From positions 1 to 37,860 of the forward strand of contig DATDMG010000290.1 in assembly GCA_036518955.1 (NCBI GenBank): a DNA stretch of 37,860 nucleotides. The letters run 5' to 3'. Every line of letters begins with the position of its first letter. Positions within the stretch are counted from its first letter, which is position 1. Positions 8,957 through 16,245 of this stretch are shown piece after piece. The notes below the pieces were generated by a model that had not been told where the DNA came from, did not search any database, and saw only the letters and a program-made list of their open reading frames with translations. The position numbers and the translations under genes are program-made. The stretch is from DATDMG01 sp036518955 (GTDB taxonomy: Bacteria; Actinomycetota; Actinomycetes; Actinomycetales; Kineosporiaceae).

Positions 8957-9036
8957 CGCACCGAGCCTGGTGCCACTCCCGTTGGTCGCGGCCCCACCGG
9001 GCCGTGGTCACCGGTGGGGCCGCGATATTCGGTGCG
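8957..9036. other. Nested long inverted repeat (14-bp and 8-bp stems) in a 550-bp gene-free region
   Basis: The gap 8794-9342 has no convincing gene. It carries a perfect 14-bp inverted repeat (8987-9000 with 9011-9024; arms CGCGGCCCCACCGG and its complement, 10-base loop). Outside this are complementary arms CGCACCGA (8957-8964) and TCGGTGCG (9029-9036). There is no T tract. It could be a terminator for an extinct gene, a structured leader of the downstream chemoreceptor remnant, or a protein-binding cruciform. None of the riboswitch classes I know was recognised. Confidence 0.55.
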
Positions 9037-9429
9037 TCCAGATTGACGGGTTTCGGGCCGGGCGCGCGTCGGGGATGTCCCCCTCCCGGGGCGGGCGTGA
9101 GTGGAGATACGCAGGTCACGTCAGTGACGCGGGAGGCCGGTCCCTGATCGGCTCCCGGTGCTTGGGCTGGTGGACTCAGCTGTCAGGTCGCCTGCTCCGC
9201 GCTGTCTCGGAGTCGGCGGAGGGCGGGCCACCACTCCGGCGACCGACCTCAAGGCCGGCCCGTCGGCGGTCGATCCGCTGGGAACTGGTCTTCCCCGACC
9301 TCGGGCCGATGGTCCCCCGGCGCCGCCTCACTGGGAGTCCGCATGCTCAAGCACCTGGCATGCTCATCGACACGCTGCAGGCTCTGGTCACCGCTCAGGT
9401 CATCGAGGCGGCCGACCAGCTGGTCCAGG

Positions 9430-10060
9430 CCTCCGACCAGATCTCCGGAGCGTCCCAGTCCCTGTCCCAGGCGGCGACCGAGCAGGCCCCCAGCGTCGAG
9501 GAGACCAGTGCCAGCATCGAGCAGATGGCCGCCTCGGTGACGCAGAACGGGGAGAACGCCAAGGTCACCGACGGGTTGGCGAGCAAGGCCGCGGCCGAGG
9601 CGGCCGAGGGCGGCAGCGCCGTCCAGCAGACCGTCGAGGCGATGAAGGAGATCGCCACCAAGATTTCGATCATCGACGACATCGCGTTCCAGACCAACAT
9701 GCTCGCCCTGAACGCCACCGTCGAGGCGGCCCGGGCAGGAGAGCACGGCAAGGGTTTCGCCGTGGTCGCCACCGAGGTCGGCAAACTCGCCGAACGCTCC
9801 CAGGAGATCGGCGAGCTCGCCGGCGCCAGCGTCGATCGCGCCGAACGCGCCGGCAAGCTGCTCGCCGAGATCGTGCCCAGCATCCGGCGCACCTCCGACC
9901 TGGTCCAGGAGATCGCCGCGGCCAGCGGCGAACAGACCACCGGAGTCAGCCAGATCAACAAGGCGGTGGCCCAGATGAGCCAGATCACCCAGCAGAACGC
10001 CTCCAGCAGCGAGGAACTCGCCGCCACCGCCGAGCAGATGATGACCCAGGCCGCCGGCCT
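9430..10060 (+). repeat. Direct repeat (copy A) shared with 31775-32420
   Basis: Long near-identical nucleotide runs match the signalling domain of the chemoreceptor at 30367. Identity is highest from ~9866 to ~10030, where only a few bases differ over ~165. This exceeds what protein conservation alone requires, because synonymous sites are also shared. Recent duplication or gene conversion is likely. Confidence 0.75.
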
Positions 10061-10276
10061 TCAACAGCTGATGCGCTTCTTCACCATCAACACTCGGAGC
10101 GAGTTCCGTGCTCCGTCCGCCACACCGCCGCCCGGCGCGGGGGCTCGGCCGATCGCTGCGGTCACGGGGAGCGGCCGCCTGCGGGGCGGGGTGCCTGCTG
10201 TCGCCCAGGGGGAGCGGACGCCGTCAGGGGCAGCGGAACGGGCCAGGACCGCTGCGCGGCCGATGGACGAGGCCAA

Positions 10277-10308
10277 GTTCGACCGGTTCCAGGTTCGACC
10301 GGTTCCAG
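10277..10308 (+). repeat. 16-bp tandem duplication at the end of the chemoreceptor remnant
   Basis: GTTCGACCGGTTCCAG occurs twice in a row (10277-10292, 10293-10308). The first copy encodes the FDRF motif that ends the intact paralogue; the expected stop directly after it is absent. A 16-bp duplication shifts the frame, so everything downstream is not ancestral coding sequence. Confidence 0.85.
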
Positions 10309-10356
10309 ACCGGGCCACGGCCCACGGGGACCGGGTGAGGCCGTGGCCCGGTCTGG
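10305..10356. terminator. Strong intrinsic-type terminator hairpin of the chemoreceptor remnant
   Basis: There is a perfect 18-bp inverted repeat: arms 10305-10322 and 10339-10356, with a 16-base loop. It has no T tract, as is common in actinomycetes. It lies where a terminator would follow the ancestral stop, but is now inside the read-through frame. It separates the remnant from the PP2C gene at 10427. Confidence 0.75.
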
Positions 10357-10426
10357 TGATCCGAACTGGACAGCGGCAATCGGTACTGCTGTCATTTGTC
10401 GGGTGATCCCTCCGCTTCACGTCAGG

Positions 10427-11653
10427 ATGCTGGTCCGCGCCACCCCCGCGCTGGCGTTGCTGGCGATCGCGGCGATGGACGTGCTCCTGGGCGGGGTCGT
10501 GGTGCTCGGGCTGTTGGTGATCTCACCACTCCTGGCCGCGAACGTGACGAGTCCGCGGGGTACCGCGCTGTACGGCGTCCTGGCGCTGGGGTCGGGTGTC
10601 CTGCTCGGGGTAGTGGGCGGCGCCTTCCAGCCGGGCGAGCAGCTGGCCGGGCACCTGGTGCGGCTGGCCGTGATCGGGGTGATGGGCGTGGTCAGCGTCC
10701 TGCTGGCACGCGAGCGGGCGCACCGGGCCCGGCAGCTCAGCCAGGTGATCAAGGTCGCCGAGGCCGCCCAGCGGGCCATCCTGCTGCCCGTGCCGCAGCG
10801 GCTCGGTCCGATCCGGGTGGCGGTGCACTACGAGAGTGCGGCCCAGGACGCGCTCATCGGTGGCGACATGTACGGGATGGTGCAGACCCCGTACGGGTTG
10901 CGGGTCCTGTGCGGTGATGTGCGTGGCAAGGGCCTGGACGCGGTGCGGATGTCCGCTCAGGTGCTGGCCGCGTTCCGGGAACGCGCCACCGACGATTCCG
11001 ATCTCGGGGTCCTGCTCGATCACATGGATCGGGCGGTGGCCCGGTCCCTGGAGTCGGAGGAGGACTTCGTCACGGCCGTACTCGCGCAGCTGGCGGACGA
11101 CGGTCGGGTGACGGTGGCGAACGCCGGGCACCCCGCCCCATTCGTGCTGACCGGAGGCCGGGTGCGCCGGCTGCACGCAGGCGGACCTCGGCCCCCCCTC
11201 GGATTCGGTGGCCGCTGCGCAACCAGCGTGCTCCAGCTCGTGCCGGGTGACCGGCTGCTGCTCTACACCGACGGTTTGACGGAGGCGCGCAACCCCGCGT
11301 CCCAGACCTTCTTCCCCGAGAACTCGATCATCGGGGCGATGGTCGGTGAATGGGACGTGGACAGTGCCGTCGCGACGGTGAGTGAGCAGGTCGTGCAGTG
11401 GAGCGGGGGCGCCCTGAACGACGACATCGCGATGGTTCTCATCGAGTATCAACCAGATCCCCCGGCGGAGAGCACGGTCGGGCTCTCGGTGGCTGCCGGT
11501 GAGAAGAACCGCCAGACGTCGGCCCGGCCGTTCCGAGCTGACGCATTACGACCCCTGGTTCCCGCCCACGGCGCGTTCCCGGCCACCGGCGTATCGGATC
11601 GGAGTGGTCTGCCTGTCAGCCGAACCTCGACGGCTGTCAGGAACGCGCTGTAA
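10427..11653 (+). CDS. Membrane-anchored PP2C-type serine phosphatase (RsbU/SpoIIE-like)
   Basis: 408 aa. Residues ~5-95 contain three to four hydrophobic helices (LALLAIAAMDVLLGGVVVLG, LYGVLALGSGVLLGVVGGAF, LVRLAVIGVMGVVSVLLA), followed by a short helix ending in the linker AQRAILLPVP that introduces these phosphatases. The PP2C_SIG domain shows the metal-binding motifs GGDMYG, GDVRGKGLDAV, LLLYTDGLTEAR and NDDIAMVLIEY. Family members dephosphorylate anti-sigma-factor antagonists (STAS proteins). ATG 10427 is chosen at the first membrane helix; GTG 10403, which overlaps the preceding TGA as GTGA, is also in frame. A ~65-residue Arg/Ser/Pro-rich tail follows the domain. No STAS or anti-sigma gene is adjacent. 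It follows the decayed chemoreceptor just as the PAS-PP2C gene follows the intact one at 30367. Confidence 0.88.
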   Translation: MLVRATPALALLAIAAMDVLLGGVVVLGLLVISPLLAANVTSPRGTALYGVLALGSGVLLGVVGGAFQPGEQLAGHLVRLAVIGVMGVVSVLLARERAHRARQLSQVIKVAEAAQRAILLPVPQRLGPIRVAVHYESAAQDALIGGDMYGMVQTPYGLRVLCGDVRGKGLDAVRMSAQVLAAFRERATDDSDLGVLLDHMDRAVARSLESEEDFVTAVLAQLADDGRVTVANAGHPAPFVLTGGRVRRLHAGGPRPPLGFGGRCATSVLQLVPGDRLLLYTDGLTEARNPASQTFFPENSIIGAMVGEWDVDSAVATVSEQVVQWSGGALNDDIAMVLIEYQPDPPAESTVGLSVAAGEKNRQTSARPFRADALRPLVPAHGAFPATGVSDRSGLPVSRTSTAVRNAL

Positions 11654-11662
11654 ACAGAATGA

Positions 11663-11678
11663 CAACGAGCGTCCGTTG
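11663..11678. promoter_or_regulatory. Inverted repeat CAACG-N6-CGTTG downstream of the phosphatase
   Basis: A 5-bp dyad with six-base spacer lies in the 130-bp gap before the small membrane protein gene. AACG-N6-CGTT with the same spacing recurs at 13631-13644 before the FAD enzyme. Short dyads like this can be operators, but chance is possible in this composition. Confidence 0.25.
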
Positions 11679-11783
11679 ACGTTGCCCTGACCAAGCGTTG
11701 GCCTTCCTTGGGGCCGGGAATTGTCACTGTCTGATCATGCCTCCGCCCGGGTGATCTGTTCCCGACTGATCGGAGGCCTTCCC

Positions 11784-11975
11784 ATGGCTCGCGCCTCATG
11801 TCGGCGCCCGGCATGGATCGCAACCACCGCCACGGCCGCGCTGTCCCTTGTCGTGGCGATCGCCTACGACAGCTTCTACGGCCTGGTGCTGGCGTCCCTC
11901 GGGGTCGCCGATCCGGCGGTCGTCCCCGGCGCCCTGCCCGCCCGCAAGCCCGTCCTGCCGTTGGTCGGCGCCTAG
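11784..11975 (+). CDS. Small single-pass membrane protein, 63 aa, unknown function
   Basis: It begins MARASCRRPAW, then one long hydrophobic stretch (ATTATAALSLVVAIAYDS and on to LVLASLGV, residues ~13-41), then a Pro/Ala tail ending VLPLVGA. The positive charges before the helix suggest an N-in topology or an uncleaved signal anchor. Coding is supported by a good Shine-Dalgarno (CGGAGG, seven bases before ATG 11784), the hydrophobic profile and a strong terminator just downstream. I recognise no family. It is followed by the hairpin at 12002-12037 and converges on the FAD enzyme. Confidence 0.55.
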   Translation: MARASCRRPAWIATTATAALSLVVAIAYDSFYGLVLASLGVADPAVVPGALPARKPVLPLVGA

Positions 11976-12001
11976 CGGCCCGCGCGTCAGGACGACAGAA
12001 C

Positions 12002-12037
12002 CCCGCGGCCGCCGCGCCGCCGAGCGGCGGCCGCGGG
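12002..12037. terminator. Bidirectional terminator hairpin between convergent genes
   Basis: There is a perfect 13-bp stem (12002-12014 with 12025-12037) and a 10-base loop. It lies between the small membrane protein stop at 11975 and the FAD enzyme stop at 12079 on the other strand, so it can end both transcripts. Confidence 0.75.
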
Positions 12038-12078
12038 TCGCCGGCGTGGGCCCACGACCGGACCGTCCCGCGTGGCCG

Positions 12079-13566
12079 TCAGGAGCACGCCTGCCGGCCG
12101 GCGCGCCGGCGCGCCCGCGCGGCTGCGTGCAGCCCGGCGCGCCGGCCGAAGAAGGATGCCTCGCCCAACTGCGTTCCGGACGAGTAGCCCCGGCCGTCGA
12201 CCGCGATGTTGGATGCGCAGGCCCCGACGGCGTAGGCGCCCGGGACCACGGTGCCGTCGGCCCGGAGCACCTCCCCGTCCGGCGTCACCCGCAGGCCACC
12301 GCAGCTGAATCCGGCATAGAAGCACGCGCCAGGGGTCAGGTCGTAGGCACCCCACGGTCCGGTGTCGAGGGGGACGACGTACTCGGTTGCCTTGTGGAGC
12401 AACGGGTCCTCGCCGTGTCGCGCCGCGTCGTTGTACTCGGTCATGGTCGCCACCAGGTTGCCCTCGGGGATGCCCAGGCCGCGTTCCATCGCCTCGATCG
12501 TGTCCCAGCCGTCGATCAGCGGCTGGAACGCGTAGGCCGGTTGGACCATGGTGCGCGAGTCGAGGATGAGATAGGCCTTCTGCTCCGGCTGGTCGAGCAC
12601 GAAGGCGGACATCCGGGAGTGGTAGGCGTCCTCCGCCAGGAAGCGCCGGCCGGACGCGTTCACCACGATGCCCTTGACGGCGTCCTCGGGCGGATAGAAC
12701 GGACCGGTGACGAAGGCACCGTCCATCTGGTCGGCCACGCCGCCGACCGACTCGCCCAGGCGGATGCCCACCCCGTCGTCGAAGGTGTTGCCCAGCGGCA
12801 CACCGCGCCGGAACAGGGCTGCGAGCCGGGGGGCGTGCCGCTGCACCATCTCCGGGTTGAGGACGAACCCACCCGCGGCGATCAGCACCGCGGCCGCCCG
12901 GACGGCCCCGGCGTCCGTGAACCGCTTCCAGGTGGCGCCCGCGACCGCCCCGTCGTCCGTCACGACCAGAGCGGTCGCCCCGGTGTCGTAGCGCACCTCG
13001 ACGCCGAGGTCGGCCAGCCGGTCCAGGGCGAGTCCCACCACCAGGGAACCGCCACCGACGTCTCCCTCGTACGGCGGCTTGTGCCCGCGAGGGGCCGGTG
13101 TGGCCAGGTCCTTGAACGGCCAACACTTCTCGTTGCCGGTGAACATCAATCCTTGGGTGCCGGGCTGGACGACCGCCTTGTGCGGGTAGAAGGACCGCTC
13201 GAACTCAAAGCCCAGGGACTCCAGCCAGTGGAAGTGCTCCACGCTGCCCTCGGCGTACAACCGGATCTTCTCCGGGTCGCAGTCGGGGGACATCAGCCTC
13301 AGGTACTTCGCCATCTCCTCGGGGGTGTCGTGCCAGCCGGTGGCCTCCTGCACCGGGGTGCCGCCGCCGAGGTAGAAGTGACCGCCGGACATCGCGCTCG
13401 TGCAGGTCAGCCGCCCGCCGCGGTCGATCACCAGCACCCGCGCGCCGGCCCGCGCGGCCTCGATCGCGGCGCTCGTCCCGGCCATCCCGGCACCGATCAC
13501 GAGCACGTCGACCTGGTCGGACCACGCGTCCACCCGGGCGACCGGGACGGCAAGAGGGGTGATCAC
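12079..13566 (-). CDS. FAD-dependent oxidoreductase, 3-ketosteroid dehydrogenase/fumarate reductase flavoprotein family
   Basis: 495 aa, cytoplasmic. The start is GTG 13566 (VITPLAVPV), preceded by GAGGAGGA at a good distance; the longer frame upstream has no such signal. The dinucleotide-binding fold is DVLVIGAGMAGTSAAIEAAR at ~19-38, followed by ARVLVIDRGG, and the family's FAD/substrate segment AMSGGHFYLGGG. Substrate-domain features include VLIAAGGFVLNPEMVQ. The C-terminal FAD motif is AYAVGACASNIAVDGRGYSS and continues GTQLGEASFFGRRAG. Members include ketosteroid delta-1 and delta-4 dehydrogenases, fumarate reductases and urocanate reductases. A steroid-type substrate is suggested by the KstR-like palindrome upstream and the FadD17-like ligase nearby, but substrate residues were not verified. 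It lies 174 bp downstream of the lipase gene and likely has its own promoter. Confidence 0.8.
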   Translation of the reverse strand: MITPLAVPVARVDAWSDQVDVLVIGAGMAGTSAAIEAARAGARVLVIDRGGRLTCTSAMSGGHFYLGGGTPVQEATGWHDTPEEMAKYLRLMSPDCDPEKIRLYAEGSVEHFHWLESLGFEFERSFYPHKAVVQPGTQGLMFTGNEKCWPFKDLATPAPRGHKPPYEGDVGGGSLVVGLALDRLADLGVEVRYDTGATALVVTDDGAVAGATWKRFTDAGAVRAAAVLIAAGGFVLNPEMVQRHAPRLAALFRRGVPLGNTFDDGVGIRLGESVGGVADQMDGAFVTGPFYPPEDAVKGIVVNASGRRFLAEDAYHSRMSAFVLDQPEQKAYLILDSRTMVQPAYAFQPLIDGWDTIEAMERGLGIPEGNLVATMTEYNDAARHGEDPLLHKATEYVVPLDTGPWGAYDLTPGACFYAGFSCGGLRVTPDGEVLRADGTVVPGAYAVGACASNIAVDGRGYSSGTQLGEASFFGRRAGLHAAARARRRAGRQACS

Positions 13567-13627
13567 GTCGTCCTCCTCCTCGCGGGCCGGGCCGGCCGGG
13601 TCGGGCCCGGCGGCGTCCGGCACCAAC

Positions 13628-13641
13628 TGAAACGTGTTCTC
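13628..13641. promoter_or_regulatory. KstR-like operator upstream of the FAD enzyme
   Basis: TGAAACGTGTTCTC fits the 14-bp mycobacterial KstR consensus TnnAACnnGTTnnA at every fixed position except the last base. The core AACGTGTT contains both half-sites with correct spacing. It lies ~60 bases upstream of GTG 13566, where a repressor of that gene would bind. No kstR gene is in the window; one of the two TetR proteins here could bind it instead. Confidence 0.45.
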
Positions 13642-13740
13642 GTTAGCTTGCCATGGCGCCGGGTGCGCCGTCAGGCACCGGTCGCATGGGCGGGCACCAC
13701 CTCGTCGTGGTGACGACCACCTACCACGCGGCCGGGGCGT

Positions 13741-15102
13741 TCAGGGACGTGCCGGAAGGGTCGGGCAGGTGGACGGCGCCGGCTTGCCGGAGAGCCGGTC
13801 GGTGAGCCAGGAGATGGCCGCGCCCTGGTCGGTGACCAGGGCCGCGAAGTGGTTGAGCAGCGCGCGGCCGAGGGGTGGCAGCATGATCGGCACGTAGGTG
13901 ACGTTGCCGCCGAGCCGACACCACGCCAGCGCCATCGCCCGGGCCTGGGCATGCGGCACCAGGTCGTCCCGCAGGGCGGTCGCCACCCGGACCGGGCCGG
14001 CCGGCCGGCGGGTGCCGATCAGCTGCTGCGCGAACACGGCCCGCAGCGCGGGCACGGCGTGGACGATGTCGCCCACGGACCGCCCGTCCGTCGTCCAGGC
14101 GGTGCTGTGCACGGACCCGTACCTCAGCAGGGCTTCGCCGACGCACATGGTCGAGGCGTCCGCCAGTGCCGCCCGGCCGGCGGCGTTCACGTACCGGTAG
14201 AACAGCGGCCGCAGGGCGGGCCGGGACTGCCCGAAGCCGTTCACCGCCCAGGCCAGCGCTGCGGCCAGGTCGCTGCCGTCGATCGCTCGGGTGACCTCCG
14301 CCAGATCGGCCGGTGGCGCACCGGCGTAGGTCCCGGCGATCCGGACGTCGGGTGCGTAGGACGGCTGCAGCTCCGCGGCGGCCGCCGTCGCGCCACCGCC
14401 CTGGCTGTACCCGTACAGCCCGACGGGGGAGCGGGCGAGGGCCGGGCGAAGAGCCCGTGCGGCTCGCGCGGCGTCCAGAACGGCGTGCGCCTCGTCGACC
14501 CGGTTGACGAAGGTGTGCAAGCGGTCGGTCGTCCCGAGGCCGACGTAGTCGGTGATCACGACCCCGATCCCCCGCTGCAGCAGCCGGTACACCGCGACGT
14601 CCTCGTAACCGGCCGTCACCGTGCTGGGCAGGACACGGACCGGATGCTCCAGGCCCAGCGACGCCGCGCACTGGTCGCCCTGACCGAGCGTGCCGGGTGC
14701 GACGACGACCAGCGGACGCGGGCCGCCGCCCGGCCACGATCTGCTGGGCTCGACCACGGCGCCGGTGACGGCCACCCATCGACCGGTGGAGTCCTGGGAG
14801 GCGTACATCAGCCGGGTTGCCGTGCCCGGCATCGGACCGTTCAGGCCGGGCAGCCTGACGGCCAGGTGGAGCGGTTCGCTCCGGATCAGAGCGCCGCGCA
14901 CCCGCGGGAGGGCCACGGGTGGGCGGTAGAACGCCGGGACGGGCACCCCGCGGGAGACCTCCGCGACGGCCGGACCGCCGGCGCGAGAACCGGTGCCCGA
15001 GACGGCGGCGTTGCTCGAGACGGCGTTGCTCGAGACGGCGTTGCCCGCGACGATGAGGACCGTCACGGCGACCGCGGCGAGCAGGCGTGCACGTTCGGGC
15101 AC
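13741..15102 (-). CDS. Secreted lipase of the LIP family (alpha/beta hydrolase)
   Basis: 453 aa. The start is GTG 15102 (VPERARLLAAVAVTVLIVAG), preceded by CAGGAG with seven-base spacing. It opens with a signal peptide of ~20-30 residues; the earlier open frame lacks any signal. A 15-bp tandem repeat makes an NAVSS-rich stretch just after the signal core. The alpha/beta hydrolase is of the secretory lipase type (as in Candida antarctica lipase A relatives): oxyanion strand RPLVVVAPGTLGQGDQCA, VVITDYVGLGTTDRLHTFVN, nucleophile elbow GLYGYSQGGGAT (Ser ~233), acid in ALRDDLVPHAQA (Asp ~379/380) and His in LLNHFAALV (~418). It is expected to hydrolyse acylglycerols or esters outside the cell. Steroid-type and acyl-CoA ligase genes nearby suggest uptake of lipophilic substrates. 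Confidence 0.85.
   Translation of the reverse strand: MPERARLLAAVAVTVLIVAGNAVSSNAVSSNAAVSGTGSRAGGPAVAEVSRGVPVPAFYRPPVALPRVRGALIRSEPLHLAVRLPGLNGPMPGTATRLMYASQDSTGRWVAVTGAVVEPSRSWPGGGPRPLVVVAPGTLGQGDQCAASLGLEHPVRVLPSTVTAGYEDVAVYRLLQRGIGVVITDYVGLGTTDRLHTFVNRVDEAHAVLDAARAARALRPALARSPVGLYGYSQGGGATAAAAELQPSYAPDVRIAGTYAGAPPADLAEVTRAIDGSDLAAALAWAVNGFGQSRPALRPLFYRYVNAAGRAALADASTMCVGEALLRYGSVHSTAWTTDGRSVGDIVHAVPALRAVFAQQLIGTRRPAGPVRVATALRDDLVPHAQARAMALAWCRLGGNVTYVPIMLPPLGRALLNHFAALVTDQGAAISWLTDRLSGKPAPSTCPTLPARP
15000..15048. repeat. 15-bp tandem repeat in the lipase signal region
   Basis: Units of gacggcgttgctcga and close variants (the first one 18 bp) occur three times in frame and encode NAVSS-like repeats directly after the lipase signal peptide core. 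Confidence 0.75.
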
Positions 15103-15445
15103 GGGCAGACTCCTGGGGGTGCGTCGTCGCGGAGGTCCGCGGACCGGCTCTGCCGCACGGTGGCGGTGTTGCACGGTGTCGCGGTTGTCACGCCGTGGTG
15201 AGGCCGGGGACGCGGGGGTGACGCGACAGGAGTCAGGCGCGGAGGGTCCCGGAGGCTGGCCGGCCTTCATGGCCCGCCCGCCACGGAGACCAGCCAGCCT
15301 CCGGGGCCCTCCCCGCCTGGTCCTGCTCTCGAGGTACGGACACCTCGGTGGGTCCGGCGCCTCGCTCGTCCCGAGGTCGGCTGCCCGACACCTCAAGGAG
15401 ACCGGACCGAAGGCAACCGTCCGGCCACGTGAAGGCAAACAATCG

Positions 15446-15457
15446 GAACGCTCGTTC
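15446..15457. promoter_or_regulatory. TetR-type palindrome GAACG-CT-CGTTC upstream of the TetR gene
   Basis: A perfect 5-bp inverted repeat with a two-base spacer lies 58 bases before GTG 15516, in the 413-bp gap between the divergent lipase (start 15102) and TetR genes. This is the usual place for an autoregulatory TetR operator, which could also control the lipase. Apart from it I saw no gene or strong promoter in 15103-15515. Confidence 0.45.
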
Positions 15458-15515
15458 TGAGTTCTGCCCTCTGAGAGCGTGTCAGAGGCGACCCTTGACG
15501 GTCCGTGGAGGTCCG

Positions 15516-16217
15516 GTGGCGCAGACTGGAGGCATGGTTGCTCGGCAGGAGATCGTGACCCAGGAGCCGGACGGTCCGCGCGCCGCCCACCGGGCCCGCG
15601 TCCGCGACCTGCTCCTGGACGCCGCCGAGGAGCTGTTCGCCGACCGCGGGTTCTACGGCGCCAGCGTGCGGGACATCACCGACCTGGCTGGTACCCGGGT
15701 CGCGGCGGTCACCGACTACTTCGGGGGCAAGGAGAACCTCTTCCGGGACGTGGTCCTGCGTCGCCAGGTGGAGTTGAACGAGGACCGCCGGGCACGTATC
15801 GCCGCCCTGAGGAGCGGCGGGTCGCGCCAGCAGCGGGTCGCAGCGCTGGTGGAGGCGTTCGGCCGCCCGTTGCTGGAGCGGGCCGGCGACCGCGGCTGGC
15901 GCAACTACTTCCGGCTGGCGGCCCAACTGGGCACCGTGCGCCATCCCGTGCTCCTGCTGGTCGCGGCCGAGTACAACGACGTGGCCGCCGACGTCATGGC
16001 GCACCTGAACCGGATCTACCCCGACGCCTCCGAGGCGGCGCTCCACGACGCGTTCCTGTTCCTGGTGTCGGTCACCCTGCAGGCCTTCGCGGTGACCCGG
16101 CGCCTGGACGTGATGACCGGTGGCCGGTTACGGTCGGCGGACGTCGAGGCGCGGTACTCGTCCCTGATCCCGTTCGCGGCCGGAGGCCTGGCCGCGCTCG
16201 CCCAGGCGAGTTCCTGA
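15516..16217 (+). CDS. TetR-family transcriptional regulator
   Basis: 233 aa from GTG 15516. This start is preferred because GGAGG lies four bases upstream; ATG 15534 would have GGAGG only one base away. The N-terminal DNA-binding domain is typical: RVRDLLLDAAEELFADRGFY, then ASVRDITDLAGTRVAAVTDY, then FGGKENLFRDVVLRR, with the recognition helix at ~TRVAAVTDYF. The C-terminal ligand domain (~80-233) includes WRNYFRLAAQLGTVRHPVLL and matches no effector class I can name. It is divergent from the secreted lipase and convergent with the FadD17-like ligase, and the dyad at 15446-15457 is a likely operator. Control of lipase or lipid-catabolism genes is inferred from position only. Confidence 0.85.
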   Translation: MAQTGGMVARQEIVTQEPDGPRAAHRARVRDLLLDAAEELFADRGFYGASVRDITDLAGTRVAAVTDYFGGKENLFRDVVLRRQVELNEDRRARIAALRSGGSRQQRVAALVEAFGRPLLERAGDRGWRNYFRLAAQLGTVRHPVLLLVAAEYNDVAADVMAHLNRIYPDASEAALHDAFLFLVSVTLQAFAVTRRLDVMTGGRLRSADVEARYSSLIPFAAGGLAALAQASS

Positions 16218-16245
16218 CGACGTCCCCGGGCGCGGCCTGACCGGA

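Larger units (their letters stand above)
9343..10406 (+). pseudogene. Decayed methyl-accepting chemotaxis protein: signalling domain only
   Basis: The signalling hairpin is recognisable (ISGASQSLSQAATEQ, IAFQTNMLALNATVEAARAG, GEHGKGFAVVATEVGKL, ASSSEELAATAEQ). ATG 9343 with GGGAG four bases upstream reads MLKHLA, like the MLKRIL start of the chemoreceptor at 21278, but this frame breaks after a few codons. The signalling frame resumes from ATG 9360, so sensor, both membrane segments and HAMP are deleted with a frame change. Relative to the intact paralogue at 30367 it lacks VAAQ (12 bp) after LAERSQ, which would break the symmetric coiled-coil register. At the C-terminus DEAKFDRF is present but the stop is gone, and the frame runs ~38 codons on through a terminator hairpin to TGA 10404. 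A soluble receptor starting at 9360 cannot be excluded, but no Shine-Dalgarno precedes it. Confidence 0.75.

Noticed and set aside
13849..15201. 450-codon plus-strand open frame
   Set aside because: It is antisense to the lipase gene, which has a signal peptide and catalytic triad.
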